41,765 bases of DNA from Domibacillus robiginosus (GCF_000966195.1 NZ_LAHL01000069.1:1-41765); one strand, 5' to 3'; positions 7,871 to 16,128 are shown, counted from the stretch's first letter. Numbers and translations: made by a program. Notes: generated by a model not told the origin, from the sequence alone.

Positions 7871-7894
7871 ATTTTGCACAAAGTGAAATAATAA
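7871..7894 (-). promoter_or_regulatory. Candidate Ter site upstream of rtp
   Basis: On the minus strand this reads into CTTTGTGCAAAAT, which matches 10 of 13 positions of the core CTATGTACYAAAT of the B. subtilis Ter consensus (recalled from memory). The neighbouring B-half is AT-rich with only partial agreement. The site is 60-80 nt upstream of the rtp start, where B. subtilis TerI/TerII lie. An abutting perfect palindrome TCAAATTTGA (7861-7870) may be part of an opposing half-site. Confidence 0.45.
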
Positions 7895-7904
7895 AATATG
7901 GCTT

Positions 7905-9344
7905 TTAAAAGGTTGTAAAATGAAGAAGTTTTTGAAATGAATAAATGGTACGTTTTCCAATCGACATTTTTTCATCGTGTTTATCGTAAGGATCTGTATA
8001 AAGTGCTCCTTTATTTTCCCAGAGCATATGCATATACGCATCTACTTCTTCTATAATAGGCTGATCGTGTGCTGCCCTTATTTTCATATCGGTTTCCGGA
8101 TTATAGTTGTTTAAATTACGGGATGTATGATTGGCTGATCCACTGATGATCACTGCCTCGTTCCGATGTTTGATATACATCATTTTTGGATGAAACTGTT
8201 CCGGCGACTGTGCAAACCAGCGTATTTTCACCCTGTTTTTTGTATCCTCACGCAGTTCGGCAGCCATTGGAATGTTCGGCAATCCGGTTTTTTTGCGTCC
8301 AAACGAATTTTTATTGGTGTCTAAAATCAACCGAATGTCTGCCCCCCGTTCTGCCGCTCCCTTCAGTCCTTCAATCACGGTCCGGTCGGCTAAATAAAAC
8401 ATAGCCAGCCAAATTTCGTCTCCTTTTCCGGCAGCATTCAGCTCCTTTTTAACCGCTTCCTGTATTTCCCCTTCCGTCACGAGCTGAACATGCACACTTC
8501 CCTGTTTTTGCGACGGTTTTGTCCACTCTGGAAAATCGATTTGCCTGCTCGTATCCGCGACCGCCTTTTCACTTTTGAGCATGTCCCCGACGAGTGCTTC
8601 TTTTACTTCAAAGGCGACATTTGCAAAATAGTAGCTCGCATCGTGGGGATTGGCTGAACTAATAAGCGTTGTTTTCTCCGTGGTAATTGTTTTCCGGTGA
8701 TTCGCTTTTACATTTAGCAGGGTTAAATACGAGCGGACGGTCATATCCGGCGCCATATCGGTTAAGCCATTTGGCAGCCAGCCTTCTTTGCTGTCTCCCC
8801 ACCATGTAAACAGCATACGGTAAAAGCCGCTGTAAATCGGGTTAGGGTCCCGGAACGCATCCAGATTTGTTTCAACCACTTCAATATCTGCTTCCTTCAT
8901 CGCTTCAAATTCGGGCACGTCATGAGAGCTGTAAGAGGAGTTAACCTCGTCGGTAATAAAAATAATGGACATATTCGGATTTTCCGCCCGTTTTGCAAGC
9001 AGCGCATCTGTTATTTTTCGGGCAATAGCCGGATATTCTTTTTCTTTTTCATGGTAGGAATTAAATAAAAAGAAATCCAGCACAATAAATTGCTCTGCTT
9101 CGTCTATGATTTGGAGCGTTCTCGTAAAAATTTCTTCCTTATAAAATGTTTTGCCGTTTTTTTCACCGGTCAGGTTGTAGTAAAAATCAATGTTTTCATC
9201 GGACACAGACCATTCCCTGCTTTTATAAGAAATGTTGTCCGGCAAAGGCCGGTACACGTTGTACATCATCACGATTACATATAAAGACAAAAAAAGAATG
9301 GCGAATAAACGCCATTTCCCTCTTGTATCCAGCCCTTTTTTCAT
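7905..9344 (-). CDS. Membrane-anchored phospholipase D-like protein (two HKD motifs)
   Basis: Protein of 479 residues with one N-terminal membrane segment (about residues 12-28) and two PLD-type catalytic motifs. The first is HRKTITTEKTTLISSANPHD and the second HPKMMYIKHRNEAVIISGSANHT. The variable second segment of each motif still carries the S/GSAN element. The arrangement fits a phosphodiester-transferring enzyme facing the membrane surface, related to cardiolipin synthases, although the N-terminal half lacks the two helices usual for bacterial Cls. GGAGGG lies 8 nt before the ATG. It lies between yhfS and rtp with no clear terminator on its 5' side, so read-through from bioY-yhfT-yhfS is possible. 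Substrate unknown. Confidence 0.82.
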   Translation of the reverse strand: MKKGLDTRGKWRLFAILFLSLYVIVMMYNVYRPLPDNISYKSREWSVSDENIDFYYNLTGEKNGKTFYKEEIFTRTLQIIDEAEQFIVLDFFLFNSYHEKEKEYPAIARKITDALLAKRAENPNMSIIFITDEVNSSYSSHDVPEFEAMKEADIEVVETNLDAFRDPNPIYSGFYRMLFTWWGDSKEGWLPNGLTDMAPDMTVRSYLTLLNVKANHRKTITTEKTTLISSANPHDASYYFANVAFEVKEALVGDMLKSEKAVADTSRQIDFPEWTKPSQKQGSVHVQLVTEGEIQEAVKKELNAAGKGDEIWLAMFYLADRTVIEGLKGAAERGADIRLILDTNKNSFGRKKTGLPNIPMAAELREDTKNRVKIRWFAQSPEQFHPKMMYIKHRNEAVIISGSANHTSRNLNNYNPETDMKIRAAHDQPIIEEVDAYMHMLWENKGALYTDPYDKHDEKMSIGKRTIYSFQKLLHFTTF

Positions 9345-9414
9345 TTCTGTTTCCCTCCCTCTTTATCCGTTTCATACCCGTGCATGTACCGGTAAAAACC
9401 GTTCAGGGAAATTT

Positions 9415-10479
9415 TTATATGCGCTCAAACAGCATGGCAAGCCCGATTCCTCCTGCGCTTCCGACTGCAGCAATTCCATACCTTTCGTTTCGCCGCTGCA
9501 TGCCGTAAAACAGGCGGAGTACGAGCATAGCCCCTGAGGCACCGTATGGATGACCGAGTGCCAGTCCGCCTCCGTCCGGATTTATTTTATCAAAGGGGAT
9601 ACCGAGCTTTTGTGACGCGTAGATGATTTTTACAGCGAACGCTTCGTTTATTTCCCAGACGTCAATATCTGAGGCAGACAGCCCCGTTTTGGCAAGCAGT
9701 TTTTCGATCGCTGGTACCGGTGAAGCAGCAGGAACGTTAGGATCTGTCCCCGCGGCAGCACTTGCGATCACTTGTAAGCCGGGTGACTTGATGGACGTCA
9801 TCGTGACCGCACAGGCTGCATCATTAAAAGCCGATGCATTCAGGGCTGTTACTGTGCCGCCCGGCTGAAATGCGGCTTTTGCCCGTGCAGTCATTCTTTC
9901 GATTGGCCGACTTTTCAGCGCGGCCTCGTCCAGGGCATGTCCGGCAACAGGAACGATTTCTTGAAGAAACCGCCCCGCTGTGATCGACTCCGCGTACCGT
10001 TTATAGCTTAAAACAGCATAGTCATCCTGCTCTTTTCTGGAAATGCTTTCCCTGTCGGCCAGCCACTCTGCCGCTATCCCCATTTCGGGGTCACCAATTG
10101 ATGGAGGTGAAAAAATGGCTTTTTCCGGGCGTGGAGAGGTACTTGAGCTTTCGCAGCCGCCGGCAATGACCCGCTCGGCTTCACCGGACCCGATCAGCGC
10201 CGCACCAAGCCGGATTGCTTCTAAACCTGACGAGCATTGTCTATCTACCGTGAAACCGGGCACAGATTGGGGGATCCCTGCCAGTAGGGAAGACAGGCGG
10301 GCAATATTGCCGCCTGGACCGGTTACATTGCCTAAAATCACTTCGTCAGGAAGCTGGGTTAACTGCTCTGCCAGTGACTCGATAACAGGAGCCGCAAGCT
10401 GTGCAGCTCCCACCGTTGAGAAAATACCATTTTTTATGCCTACCGGTGTCCGCTTTGCATCTATAATGTATACAGTCAT
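9415..10479 (-). CDS. yhfS: Thiolase-family protein YhfS, with the C-terminal catalytic Cys replaced
   Basis: Thiolase-fold protein of 354 residues, shorter than ordinary thiolases (about 390). The nucleophile Cys82 is present in DRQCSSGLEAIRLG. EINEAFA and GGLALGHPYGASGA (catalytic His) are also present. The position that is normally Cys in the terminal CxGGGxG motif reads VGSAGGIG, so the second catalytic Cys appears to be Gly. Condensation or thiolysis may therefore be impaired or different. It overlaps yhfT by 4 nt and sits in the same bioY-yhfT-yhfS order (yhfU-T-S) as in B. subtilis. The biotin-regulated context suggests a link to acyl-CoA precursor metabolism, but this is inference. 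Confidence 0.85.
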   Translation of the reverse strand: MTVYIIDAKRTPVGIKNGIFSTVGAAQLAAPVIESLAEQLTQLPDEVILGNVTGPGGNIARLSSLLAGIPQSVPGFTVDRQCSSGLEAIRLGAALIGSGEAERVIAGGCESSSTSPRPEKAIFSPPSIGDPEMGIAAEWLADRESISRKEQDDYAVLSYKRYAESITAGRFLQEIVPVAGHALDEAALKSRPIERMTARAKAAFQPGGTVTALNASAFNDAACAVTMTSIKSPGLQVIASAAAGTDPNVPAASPVPAIEKLLAKTGLSASDIDVWEINEAFAVKIIYASQKLGIPFDKINPDGGGLALGHPYGASGAMLVLRLFYGMQRRNERYGIAAVGSAGGIGLAMLFERI

Positions 10480-11879
10480 TGCAGCATCTCCTTTGCCAGC
10501 TTTTGCAGCGCTTTCCGGTCTATCTTTCCATTTGTGGTTAGCGGCAGCTTCTCCACTTGAATCCAGTGTCTTGGCCGTTTTTGAACAGACAAAAATTGTT
10601 TCGTAAAAAAGCGGACTGCTCTCCTGTCAGCTTGTCCACTGTAAAAACAAACAACACGGTCGCCAAGGTAAGGATCCTGAATCGATGTGACTGCTGCTTC
10701 CTTTACAGCCGGACATTGCAATACGATCCGCTCTATCTCTTCTGGATACACGTTTACGCCGCCGGTAATCATCATAAACTGCTCCCTGCCTGCTATGTAT
10801 AAAAAGCCGTCCTGGTCTATATAGCCTGCATCCCCTACTGTATAAAAACCGTCAGCCTCTATATCAAGCTCAAGACGGCCAGCCTGCATATAACCGCTGA
10901 ACAGCATCGGGCTTTTTACGTAAATTGTGCCAATCTGTCCGGCAGGAAGGCTTTTGCCTCCTGAGCGAATTTCCACGGTTACACCGGTGCTTGGCTTTCC
11001 TGAAGAAGCCGGCCGCATGCTGTAATCATCTGGTGTCATATAGGAAACAAAGCTGAGCTCGGAAGCGCCGTAAAATTCGTAAAGCGGTGCTGATGGACAG
11101 CGGTCTATCCACTGCTGTTTCCGCTCCGCCGTCCAGCCGGCACCGGATAAAAACACGAGTCCTTTTGACGTTAAAGGCGCTGACGATTCCAGTGCTTCAA
11201 GCATAGTTGGCACCGCATAAAACACAAACGAATCAAGCGTGTTTAACAGATGGGCTACTTGATCGGGCCGGAATTTATCCAAAAGCCGAATCGGCTGTCC
11301 GCAAAACAGGGCAAAAGCGGCTCCATATAAAAACAGTGAGTGATGAATCGGCCCGGCAATGACGGCGGTTTCCTGCCCAGTCAGCGGAAAATCCGCCATT
11401 CCAGCTTCAAAACTTTTCAGCCACGACTGCTGATTTCGCACAAACTGCTTCGGTGTTCCACTTGAGCCTGACGTAAATCCAGCGTAAAACAGCACATCAG
11501 CATTTTCAGAGCAGTAAAAAGAAGGCTTTGTTTTTCGGATCTTATTTCCTGCTTCTTCAAGCTGCTCTGCCTGCACCGTTAAAACGGGAGCGGCCTGCTG
11601 AAGCCGTTCTTTTCTCTCAAGCTCGGTCATACGCGGATCAAGCGGCATAAAAACAAACCCGGCCCGGACTGCACCGCAAAATAAAGCGAGTGTTTCCCAT
11701 CTGTTTTGAGCGATGACAGCCACGGTGTCTCCCGGCTGTCCATGCGATAACAGCCATCCGGCGGCACGCCTGGTGATCTCCTCCCACTCTTGATGATTAA
11801 AGGTCTGATTCGACGTTTGCAAACAAATATGCTCCGGACACGATTGTGCCCGGAGCGATTGTGTGGACGTTATATTCAT
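10476..11879 (-). CDS. yhfT: Acyl-CoA synthetase / AMP-dependent ligase YhfT
   Basis: Adenylate-forming enzyme of 467 residues that would activate a carboxylic acid to acyl-AMP and then acyl-CoA. Motifs in order: P-loop-like FTSGSSGTPKQFVRN (about residue 140), A5-type EFYGASELSF, A7 TVGDAGYIDQDGFLYIAGREQFMMITGGVNVYPEEIE, and the C-terminal catalytic Lys region TTNGKIDRKAL. It is slightly shorter than most medium- or long-chain ligases. A GGGGG run lies about 8 nt before the ATG. It follows bioY by 32 nt and overlaps yhfS by 4 nt, placing it under the BirA-controlled promoter. Fatty or dicarboxylic acid (pimelate-like) substrates are possible; the sequence does not decide. Confidence 0.9.
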   Translation of the reverse strand: MNITSTQSLRAQSCPEHICLQTSNQTFNHQEWEEITRRAAGWLLSHGQPGDTVAVIAQNRWETLALFCGAVRAGFVFMPLDPRMTELERKERLQQAAPVLTVQAEQLEEAGNKIRKTKPSFYCSENADVLFYAGFTSGSSGTPKQFVRNQQSWLKSFEAGMADFPLTGQETAVIAGPIHHSLFLYGAAFALFCGQPIRLLDKFRPDQVAHLLNTLDSFVFYAVPTMLEALESSAPLTSKGLVFLSGAGWTAERKQQWIDRCPSAPLYEFYGASELSFVSYMTPDDYSMRPASSGKPSTGVTVEIRSGGKSLPAGQIGTIYVKSPMLFSGYMQAGRLELDIEADGFYTVGDAGYIDQDGFLYIAGREQFMMITGGVNVYPEEIERIVLQCPAVKEAAVTSIQDPYLGDRVVCFYSGQADRRAVRFFTKQFLSVQKRPRHWIQVEKLPLTTNGKIDRKALQKLAKEMLQ

Positions 11880-11911
11880 CTTTTATCCCCCCCACTGTAC
11901 TATATCAAATT

Positions 11912-12466
11912 TTACGCTGCGCGGCGAAAAGACGGTACAGCCTGCAGCGCTGTACGAAGCTTTGGAACGAGCAGGGCAGCTGCAGCAGCTTTCAGAAAGT
12001 CTCCAGGAATAAAAGCGGCACTGGCGAGCGTCACTTCTTTTATTCCTACTCCCGTCACAAAGGACTGCACTGGAATGCCGATCGCATATAAAACCGCCAC
12101 TCCGCCGAGAATATTAGCAGCGAATGTGCGGGGGACGGATGCTTTTGCAGCGCGTTCAACGAGGAAGCCGACTACAAAAGCACCGGCAATCCAGGAAATC
12201 AGAAACCCGGCACTTGGTCCTGCAAAAACAGCGAGACCGCCGCGTCCACCGGCAAGAATGGGTGCTCCTGCTGCTACAGTAAGCAGAAAAATGATTTGGC
12301 TGAGGGCGCCAAGACGTGCGCCCAGGACGCCGCCCGCAATCATTACGCCAATCGTTTGAAACGAAATCGGCACCGGGGTAAAAGAAAGCGGAATAGGTGG
12401 CAGAAATCCTAAAACGGCCATAATAGCAGCAAACATAGCCGCCTGCATCCAGTGAACTGTTTTCAT
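11912..12466 (-). CDS. bioY: Biotin transporter BioY (ECF S component)
   Basis: Integral membrane substrate-binding component for biotin, 184 residues with about six hydrophobic helices. Family features include FLPPIPLSFTPVPISFQTIGVMIAGGVLGARLGALSQIIFLL near the N-terminus and the LLTVAAGAPILAGGRGGLAVFAGPSAGFLISW segment with the conserved GGxGG/GPxxG loop. AGGAGG lies 7 nt before the ATG. It heads the bioY-yhfT-yhfS unit. The promoter region carries a BirA box (12521-12550). No EcfA/T genes are in the window; they are typically encoded elsewhere. Confidence 0.95.
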   Translation of the reverse strand: MKTVHWMQAAMFAAIMAVLGFLPPIPLSFTPVPISFQTIGVMIAGGVLGARLGALSQIIFLLTVAAGAPILAGGRGGLAVFAGPSAGFLISWIAGAFVVGFLVERAAKASVPRTFAANILGGVAVLYAIGIPVQSFVTGVGIKEVTLASAAFIPGDFLKAAAAALLVPKLRTALQAVPSFRRAA

Positions 12467-12497
12467 ATATGTATTCCTCCTGGTCTTTGTTTTTTCT

Positions 12498-12527
12498 ATT
12501 GTAAAAGGGGGCTCCTTTTATTGTCAA
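12498..12527 (-). promoter_or_regulatory. Sigma-A promoter of bioY with -35 inside a BirA half-site
   Basis: On the minus strand TTGACA (12527-12522) and TACAAT (12503-12498) are separated by 18 nt. The -35 lies within the GTTGACAA half of the BirA box, so bound BirA would block RNA polymerase. Confidence 0.7.
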
Positions 12528-12550
12528 CCTATTTTTAATTAAGTTAACAA
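12521..12550. promoter_or_regulatory. BirA operator upstream of bioY
   Basis: TTGTCAAC (12521-12528) and GTTAACAA (12543-12550) form an inverted pair with a 14-nt AT-rich spacer. This fits the Gram-positive BirA box TTGTTAAC-N14-16-GTTAACAA with one mismatch. A second copy precedes bioB. Confidence 0.85.
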
Positions 12551-12630
12551 ACTGAGCAACATACTTTTTCTGTTCAATATGATAAAATAGGGCGCATACA
12601 TACATATTTTTACGCAATGAGGTGCTTGTT

Positions 12631-13794
12631 TTGAGAATTGAACCTTCTAGAAAGATGGCAGCCTTTGCTCCATCCATCTTTAGTGACTTAAAAGCTTATG
12701 CCGACGCCCAAAAGCAGCAGGGCCAAAAACTGATTGATTTAAGTCTTGGAAGTCCGGATTTACCTCCGGATGAGCGTATTCGAGCAGTTTTATCTGCTGA
12801 AAGTAAAAAAGCTGATGCGTATGGTTATACACTCGGCGGTACCGAGCAGTTTTACAAAGCCGTAGCCGACTATTATAAACGGCGTACTCACGTAACACTA
12901 GATCCCAACACGCAGGTCGTTCAAACGATGGGCTCTCAGGAAGGCCTTGTGCATCTTCCTCTTGCTTTTTGCAATCCGGGAGATATCGTTTTAACGACAA
13001 ACCCGGCCTACGTTGCCTACGAGGCAGGAATTTCACTTGCTGGAGCGGTTCCATACTATATGCCTCTTTTACCTGAAAATCAGTTTTTGCCTGATTTATC
13101 CCTTATCCCGGAAGATGTGGCCCAAAAAGCAAAATTGATGCTGCTCAACTTGCCGGGTAATCCTGTACCAGCTATGCCGGACCAGGCATTTTTCGAACAG
13201 GTGATCGATTTTGCCCGGAAGCACCATATCATTGTGCTACACGATGCAGCTTATTCAGAATTTTATTTTGGGGACAGCGGTCCATTTAGTTTTCTTTCTA
13301 CTCCAGGTGCAATGGATATAGGGATGGAGATCAATTCTCTCTCGAAAAGCTTTAGTCTGGCTGGTGCACGCATTGCGTATATTGCCGGAAATGCTGATAT
13401 GATCCGCGTACTGAAGCAGCTTAAGTCCAATTTAGATTATGGCGTTTTCAGTCCTGTACAAAAAGCAGCCGCTTTGGCCCTCGACCATGCAGAGGGCATC
13501 ACAGACAGGCTTCGAGCAGAATTTCGGGCGCGGGCCGAAGCTTTGTCTGAAGGGCTTCAGCAAATCGGCTGGCCAGTGGAACAGCCAGACGGCGGTATGT
13601 TTATATGGACAAAGATTCCGTCTGGCAGTGATGACCGGGCGTTTGTGTTCCGGGCAATTAATGAATCCGGTGTGGTTATGGTACCAGGGAGCGCCTTTGG
13701 AACAGCTGGAAAGAGCTATGTGCGAATCGCGCTTGTACAGCCGGTTCCCGTTTTAAAAGAGGCAGCTATTAAGCTGAAAAAGGTGATCGTATGA
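12631..13794 (+). CDS. Pyridoxal-phosphate aminotransferase, class I/II (LL-DAP aminotransferase-like)
   Basis: Fold-type I aminotransferase of 387 residues. Visible features are the LSLGSPDLPPDERI N-terminal segment, the QTMGSQEGLVHLPLAF cofactor-binding helix, NLPGNPVPA, HDAAYSEFYFG (Asp/Tyr contacting PLP), the Schiff-base Lys in INSLSKSFSLAGARIAYIAGN, and the carboxylate-binding Arg in SYVRIAL. It resembles the DapL/YugH-type group; the substrate is not certain. I choose the TTG at 12631 because GAGGTG lies 6 nt upstream; the GTG at 12622 is part of that ribosome-binding site. It is divergent from bioY. The potassium channel gene follows within 35 nt and is likely co-transcribed. Confidence 0.85.
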   Translation: MRIEPSRKMAAFAPSIFSDLKAYADAQKQQGQKLIDLSLGSPDLPPDERIRAVLSAESKKADAYGYTLGGTEQFYKAVADYYKRRTHVTLDPNTQVVQTMGSQEGLVHLPLAFCNPGDIVLTTNPAYVAYEAGISLAGAVPYYMPLLPENQFLPDLSLIPEDVAQKAKLMLLNLPGNPVPAMPDQAFFEQVIDFARKHHIIVLHDAAYSEFYFGDSGPFSFLSTPGAMDIGMEINSLSKSFSLAGARIAYIAGNADMIRVLKQLKSNLDYGVFSPVQKAAALALDHAEGITDRLRAEFRARAEALSEGLQQIGWPVEQPDGGMFIWTKIPSGSDDRAFVFRAINESGVVMVPGSAFGTAGKSYVRIALVQPVPVLKEAAIKLKKVIV

Positions 13795-13828
13795 CAAAAC
13801 CGCAGACAGCATGGGGATGGTACGCATA

Positions 13829-15175
13829 ATGAAGCTAAAGCGAACGTTACGACTTTCTCCTTTCCAGGTTATTTTTCTTCTTTATTTGAGTGGGGCTGTG
13901 TTTGCCAGCGTATTACTGCTGCTGCCTGCTGCCCATAAACCGGGCGTAGACATTTCCTTTGTCGACGCGGTTTTTGTTGCCGTCAGCGCTCTTAGTGTAA
14001 CGGGCTTAACGCCGGTCAGTACGATTGACACGTTCAGCACGACAGGTTACTTTTTCATTTTGCTGATTTTACAGGTAGGCGGCGTCGGTATTATGACATT
14101 CAGCTCTATGGTGTGGATCCTTTTTGGCAAGCGGATTGGCATGCGGGAGCGGCAGCTGATCATGGCGGATCAAAACCGGACAGATTTAAGCGGCCTGGTG
14201 AAATTAATGCGGGAAATTTTCCTTCTTATCCTTGCGATTGAAGCGGTTGGAGCCATTGTTCTCGGCATTCATTTTATACAGTACTACCCGACAATCGGCG
14301 AAGCGTTTTTACACGGCCTGTTCGCTTCCGTCAGCGCTACTACAAACGGCGGTTTTGACATTACAGGAGCTTCACTGATTCCCTATGCACACGATTATTT
14401 TGTTCAATGTGTGAACATTGTGCTGATTATTCTCGGGGCGATTGGATTCCCGGTATTGATTGAAATAAAAGACTTTTTAACCTACCGCGGATCACGCAAA
14501 TTTACATTCAGCTTGTTTTCTAAGCTGACGGTTACAATGTATGTGCTGCTTGCAGCCATCGGTACAGCCGGCCTGCTTTTGTTTGAACGCCACCACTTTT
14601 TTACCGACAAGGTATGGCATGAATCTTTTTTCTATGCTCTATTTCAGTCAATCGCCTCAAGAAGCGGCGGCTTGACCACATTAAATTTAAACGATCTTTC
14701 ATCGCCCTCGCTGCTGCTTTTGTCGGCCTTGATGTTTATTGGCGCCTCTCCTTCCAGTGTAGGGGGCGGCCTGCGAACCACAACCGTTGCGATCGCGGCG
14801 CTCAGTGTGTTTACATTTGCACGGGGGAAAAATACGATTAAAGTATTTCAGCGGGAAGTACATCCCATTGACATACACCGTTCGTTTGTTGTTCTCGTAA
14901 CAGGAACCTTTATCTGGGCTGTTTCGATTATTGCGCTTTCTTATCTGGAGCCCGAAGTTGCCCTGCTTCCCATTATTTACGAAGCATCCTCTGCTTTTGG
15001 AACAACCGGCTCCTCGCTTGGTGTAACGAGTGTGATCGATACACCGGCTAAAATCATTTTAATTATGCTTATGTTTATCGGCCGGGTCGGACTGTTTTCT
15101 CTCTTGTTCCTGATCCGCGGCAAAGAAATTAAAGATGCCTACCACTACCCGAAGGAACGCATTTTGATTGGATAA
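13829..15175 (+). CDS. ktrB: Ktr/Trk-type potassium uptake membrane subunit (KtrB/KtrD)
   Basis: Ion-conducting subunit of a Ktr potassium uptake system, 448 residues. It has four M1-P-M2 repeats with selectivity-filter loops: SALSVTGL, SATTNGGFD, SIASRSGGLTT and SAFGTTGSSLG. The conserved Arg in FIGRVGLFSLL of the last M2 is also present. No KtrA/KtrC regulatory subunit is adjacent, as is common for the KtrCD pair. Three in-frame ATGs (13811, 13817, 13829) are possible; I prefer 13829 because GGGG lies about 12 nt upstream and the protein then begins like KtrB/D. A terminator follows at 15190-15212. Confidence 0.9.
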   Translation: MKLKRTLRLSPFQVIFLLYLSGAVFASVLLLLPAAHKPGVDISFVDAVFVAVSALSVTGLTPVSTIDTFSTTGYFFILLILQVGGVGIMTFSSMVWILFGKRIGMRERQLIMADQNRTDLSGLVKLMREIFLLILAIEAVGAIVLGIHFIQYYPTIGEAFLHGLFASVSATTNGGFDITGASLIPYAHDYFVQCVNIVLIILGAIGFPVLIEIKDFLTYRGSRKFTFSLFSKLTVTMYVLLAAIGTAGLLLFERHHFFTDKVWHESFFYALFQSIASRSGGLTTLNLNDLSSPSLLLLSALMFIGASPSSVGGGLRTTTVAIAALSVFTFARGKNTIKVFQREVHPIDIHRSFVVLVTGTFIWAVSIIALSYLEPEVALLPIIYEASSAFGTTGSSLGVTSVIDTPAKIILIMLMFIGRVGLFSLLFLIRGKEIKDAYHYPKERILIG

Positions 15176-15189
15176 GATGAAATGAAAAG

Positions 15190-15212
15190 AAGCCGTCGCT
15201 TAGCGGCGGCTT
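15190..15212. terminator. Bidirectional terminator whose loop is the FNT gene stop codon
   Basis: Arms AAGCCGTCGC and GCGGCGGCTT pair over 10 bp with one G-U. The 3-nt loop TTA is, on the minus strand, the TAA stop of the formate/nitrite channel gene. T-runs flank both sides. It terminates the convergent ktrB-like and FNT genes. Confidence 0.85.
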
Positions 15213-16042
15213 TTATTCATATGAAGAAGTTTAGCGGAAATGCGTTCTTTTGCCGCTTCCGGCATGCTGTTTTCTACGGGCTTCGCCAGGTACATGTACA
15301 TCATCCCAACAAATACACTGCCGCCAACAATATTTCCAAGGGTTACGGGAATTAAATTATACACAGCGCTTGCAACTGAAACAGCTTCGGGATGCGGCAC
15401 CGCCAGAGCCAGGCTAAACAGGACCATATTCGCTACGCTGTGTTCAAAGCCGGCCACAACAAATGTCATAACGAACAACAGCATTGTCACGATTTTCGCT
15501 ATGTCCCCTTTCATCTGCATGGGAATCCAGACAGCAAGACAGACGATCCAATTACACAAAATAGCTTTGAAAAACAATTGAGATGCCGGATAATGCATTT
15601 TATGAGAAACAACGTCCATTAAATACTGGGAATTCGCCGGGTCATTGTAAATGCCTGCTCCGCTGATAAAAAGGGCAAAACACAAAGCGCCAAGCAAGTT
15701 TCCTGTGTAGCATGCTCCAAGAACGGCCACTGCTTCCTTCCAATTTGTTTTGCCGCTCATTGTACTCATTGTGAAATACATCGTATTGCCAGTAAACAGC
15801 TCCGCTCCACCGTAAAGAATTAATATAAGGGCAATGCCGAAAAAAGCACCGAGCATCAAAACCGTCGCGGGTGACCCTGCATCGAAAAAAGGCTCAGCCA
15901 GTTTAAAGGAAAGCATAACACCAAAGCCGATAAAAAAGCTTGCCAGCATAGCCTTTACAATATATTGAAGGGGATTATGACGTAAAATCGCTGACTTTTT
16001 AACCGCCCATGCATTTATTTCCTCATACGCTTCTTTATTCAT
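15200..16042 (-). CDS. Formate/nitrite transporter (FNT) family channel
   Basis: FNT-family pentameric channel subunit of 280 residues with six membrane helices. Signature segments are FIGFGVMLSF, GAELFTGNTMYF (conserved GAELFT-GN), ACYTGNLLGAL, AILCNWIVCLAVW (NW signature) and AGFEHSVANM (central His with Asn). The substrate may be formate, nitrite, lactate or hydrosulfide. The open frame has a GTG at 16051, but the ATG at 16042 has GGTGAG 8 nt upstream. A perfect TATAAT -10 and a TTGTGAA/TTCACAA dyad lie upstream, suggesting control by redox state or oxygen. It is monocistronic. Confidence 0.92.
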   Translation of the reverse strand: MNKEAYEEINAWAVKKSAILRHNPLQYIVKAMLASFFIGFGVMLSFKLAEPFFDAGSPATVLMLGAFFGIALILILYGGAELFTGNTMYFTMSTMSGKTNWKEAVAVLGACYTGNLLGALCFALFISGAGIYNDPANSQYLMDVVSHKMHYPASQLFFKAILCNWIVCLAVWIPMQMKGDIAKIVTMLLFVMTFVVAGFEHSVANMVLFSLALAVPHPEAVSVASAVYNLIPVTLGNIVGGSVFVGMMYMYLAKPVENSMPEAAKERISAKLLHMNKSRR

Positions 16043-16068
16043 TGTTCTCACTCACCATTCAGGTTAAT

Positions 16069-16086
16069 TTGTGAAATACTTCACAA
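16069..16086. promoter_or_regulatory. Rex-type (or Fnr-type) operator upstream of the FNT gene
   Basis: TTGTGAAATACTTCACAA has perfect 7-nt arms TTGTGAA and TTCACAA with a 4-nt centre, exactly the Rex operator form. It also satisfies the Fnr/Crp form TGTGA-N6-TCACA. It lies downstream of the -10 and about 27 nt before the start codon, a repressor position, so Rex is favoured. Confidence 0.75.
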
Positions 16087-16099
16087 TATATTTATACTT

Positions 16100-16128
16100 T
16101 CATTATACGCCCTCTTTCTGGAAAGTCT
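16100..16128 (-). promoter_or_regulatory. Sigma-A-like promoter of the FNT gene
   Basis: On the minus strand TAGACT, a 16-nt spacer and a perfect TATAAT lie just upstream of the Rex/Fnr-like dyad. The -35 matches the consensus at 4 of 6 positions. Confidence 0.6.

Noticed and set aside
10043-10606. 187-codon open frame on the plus strand across yhfS
   Set aside because: Antisense shadow of the thiolase gene; no ribosome-binding site and low-complexity product.
11790-12359. 189-codon open frame on the plus strand across yhfT and bioY
   Set aside because: Antisense shadow of two well supported genes; Arg/Pro/Ala-rich translation with no family features.
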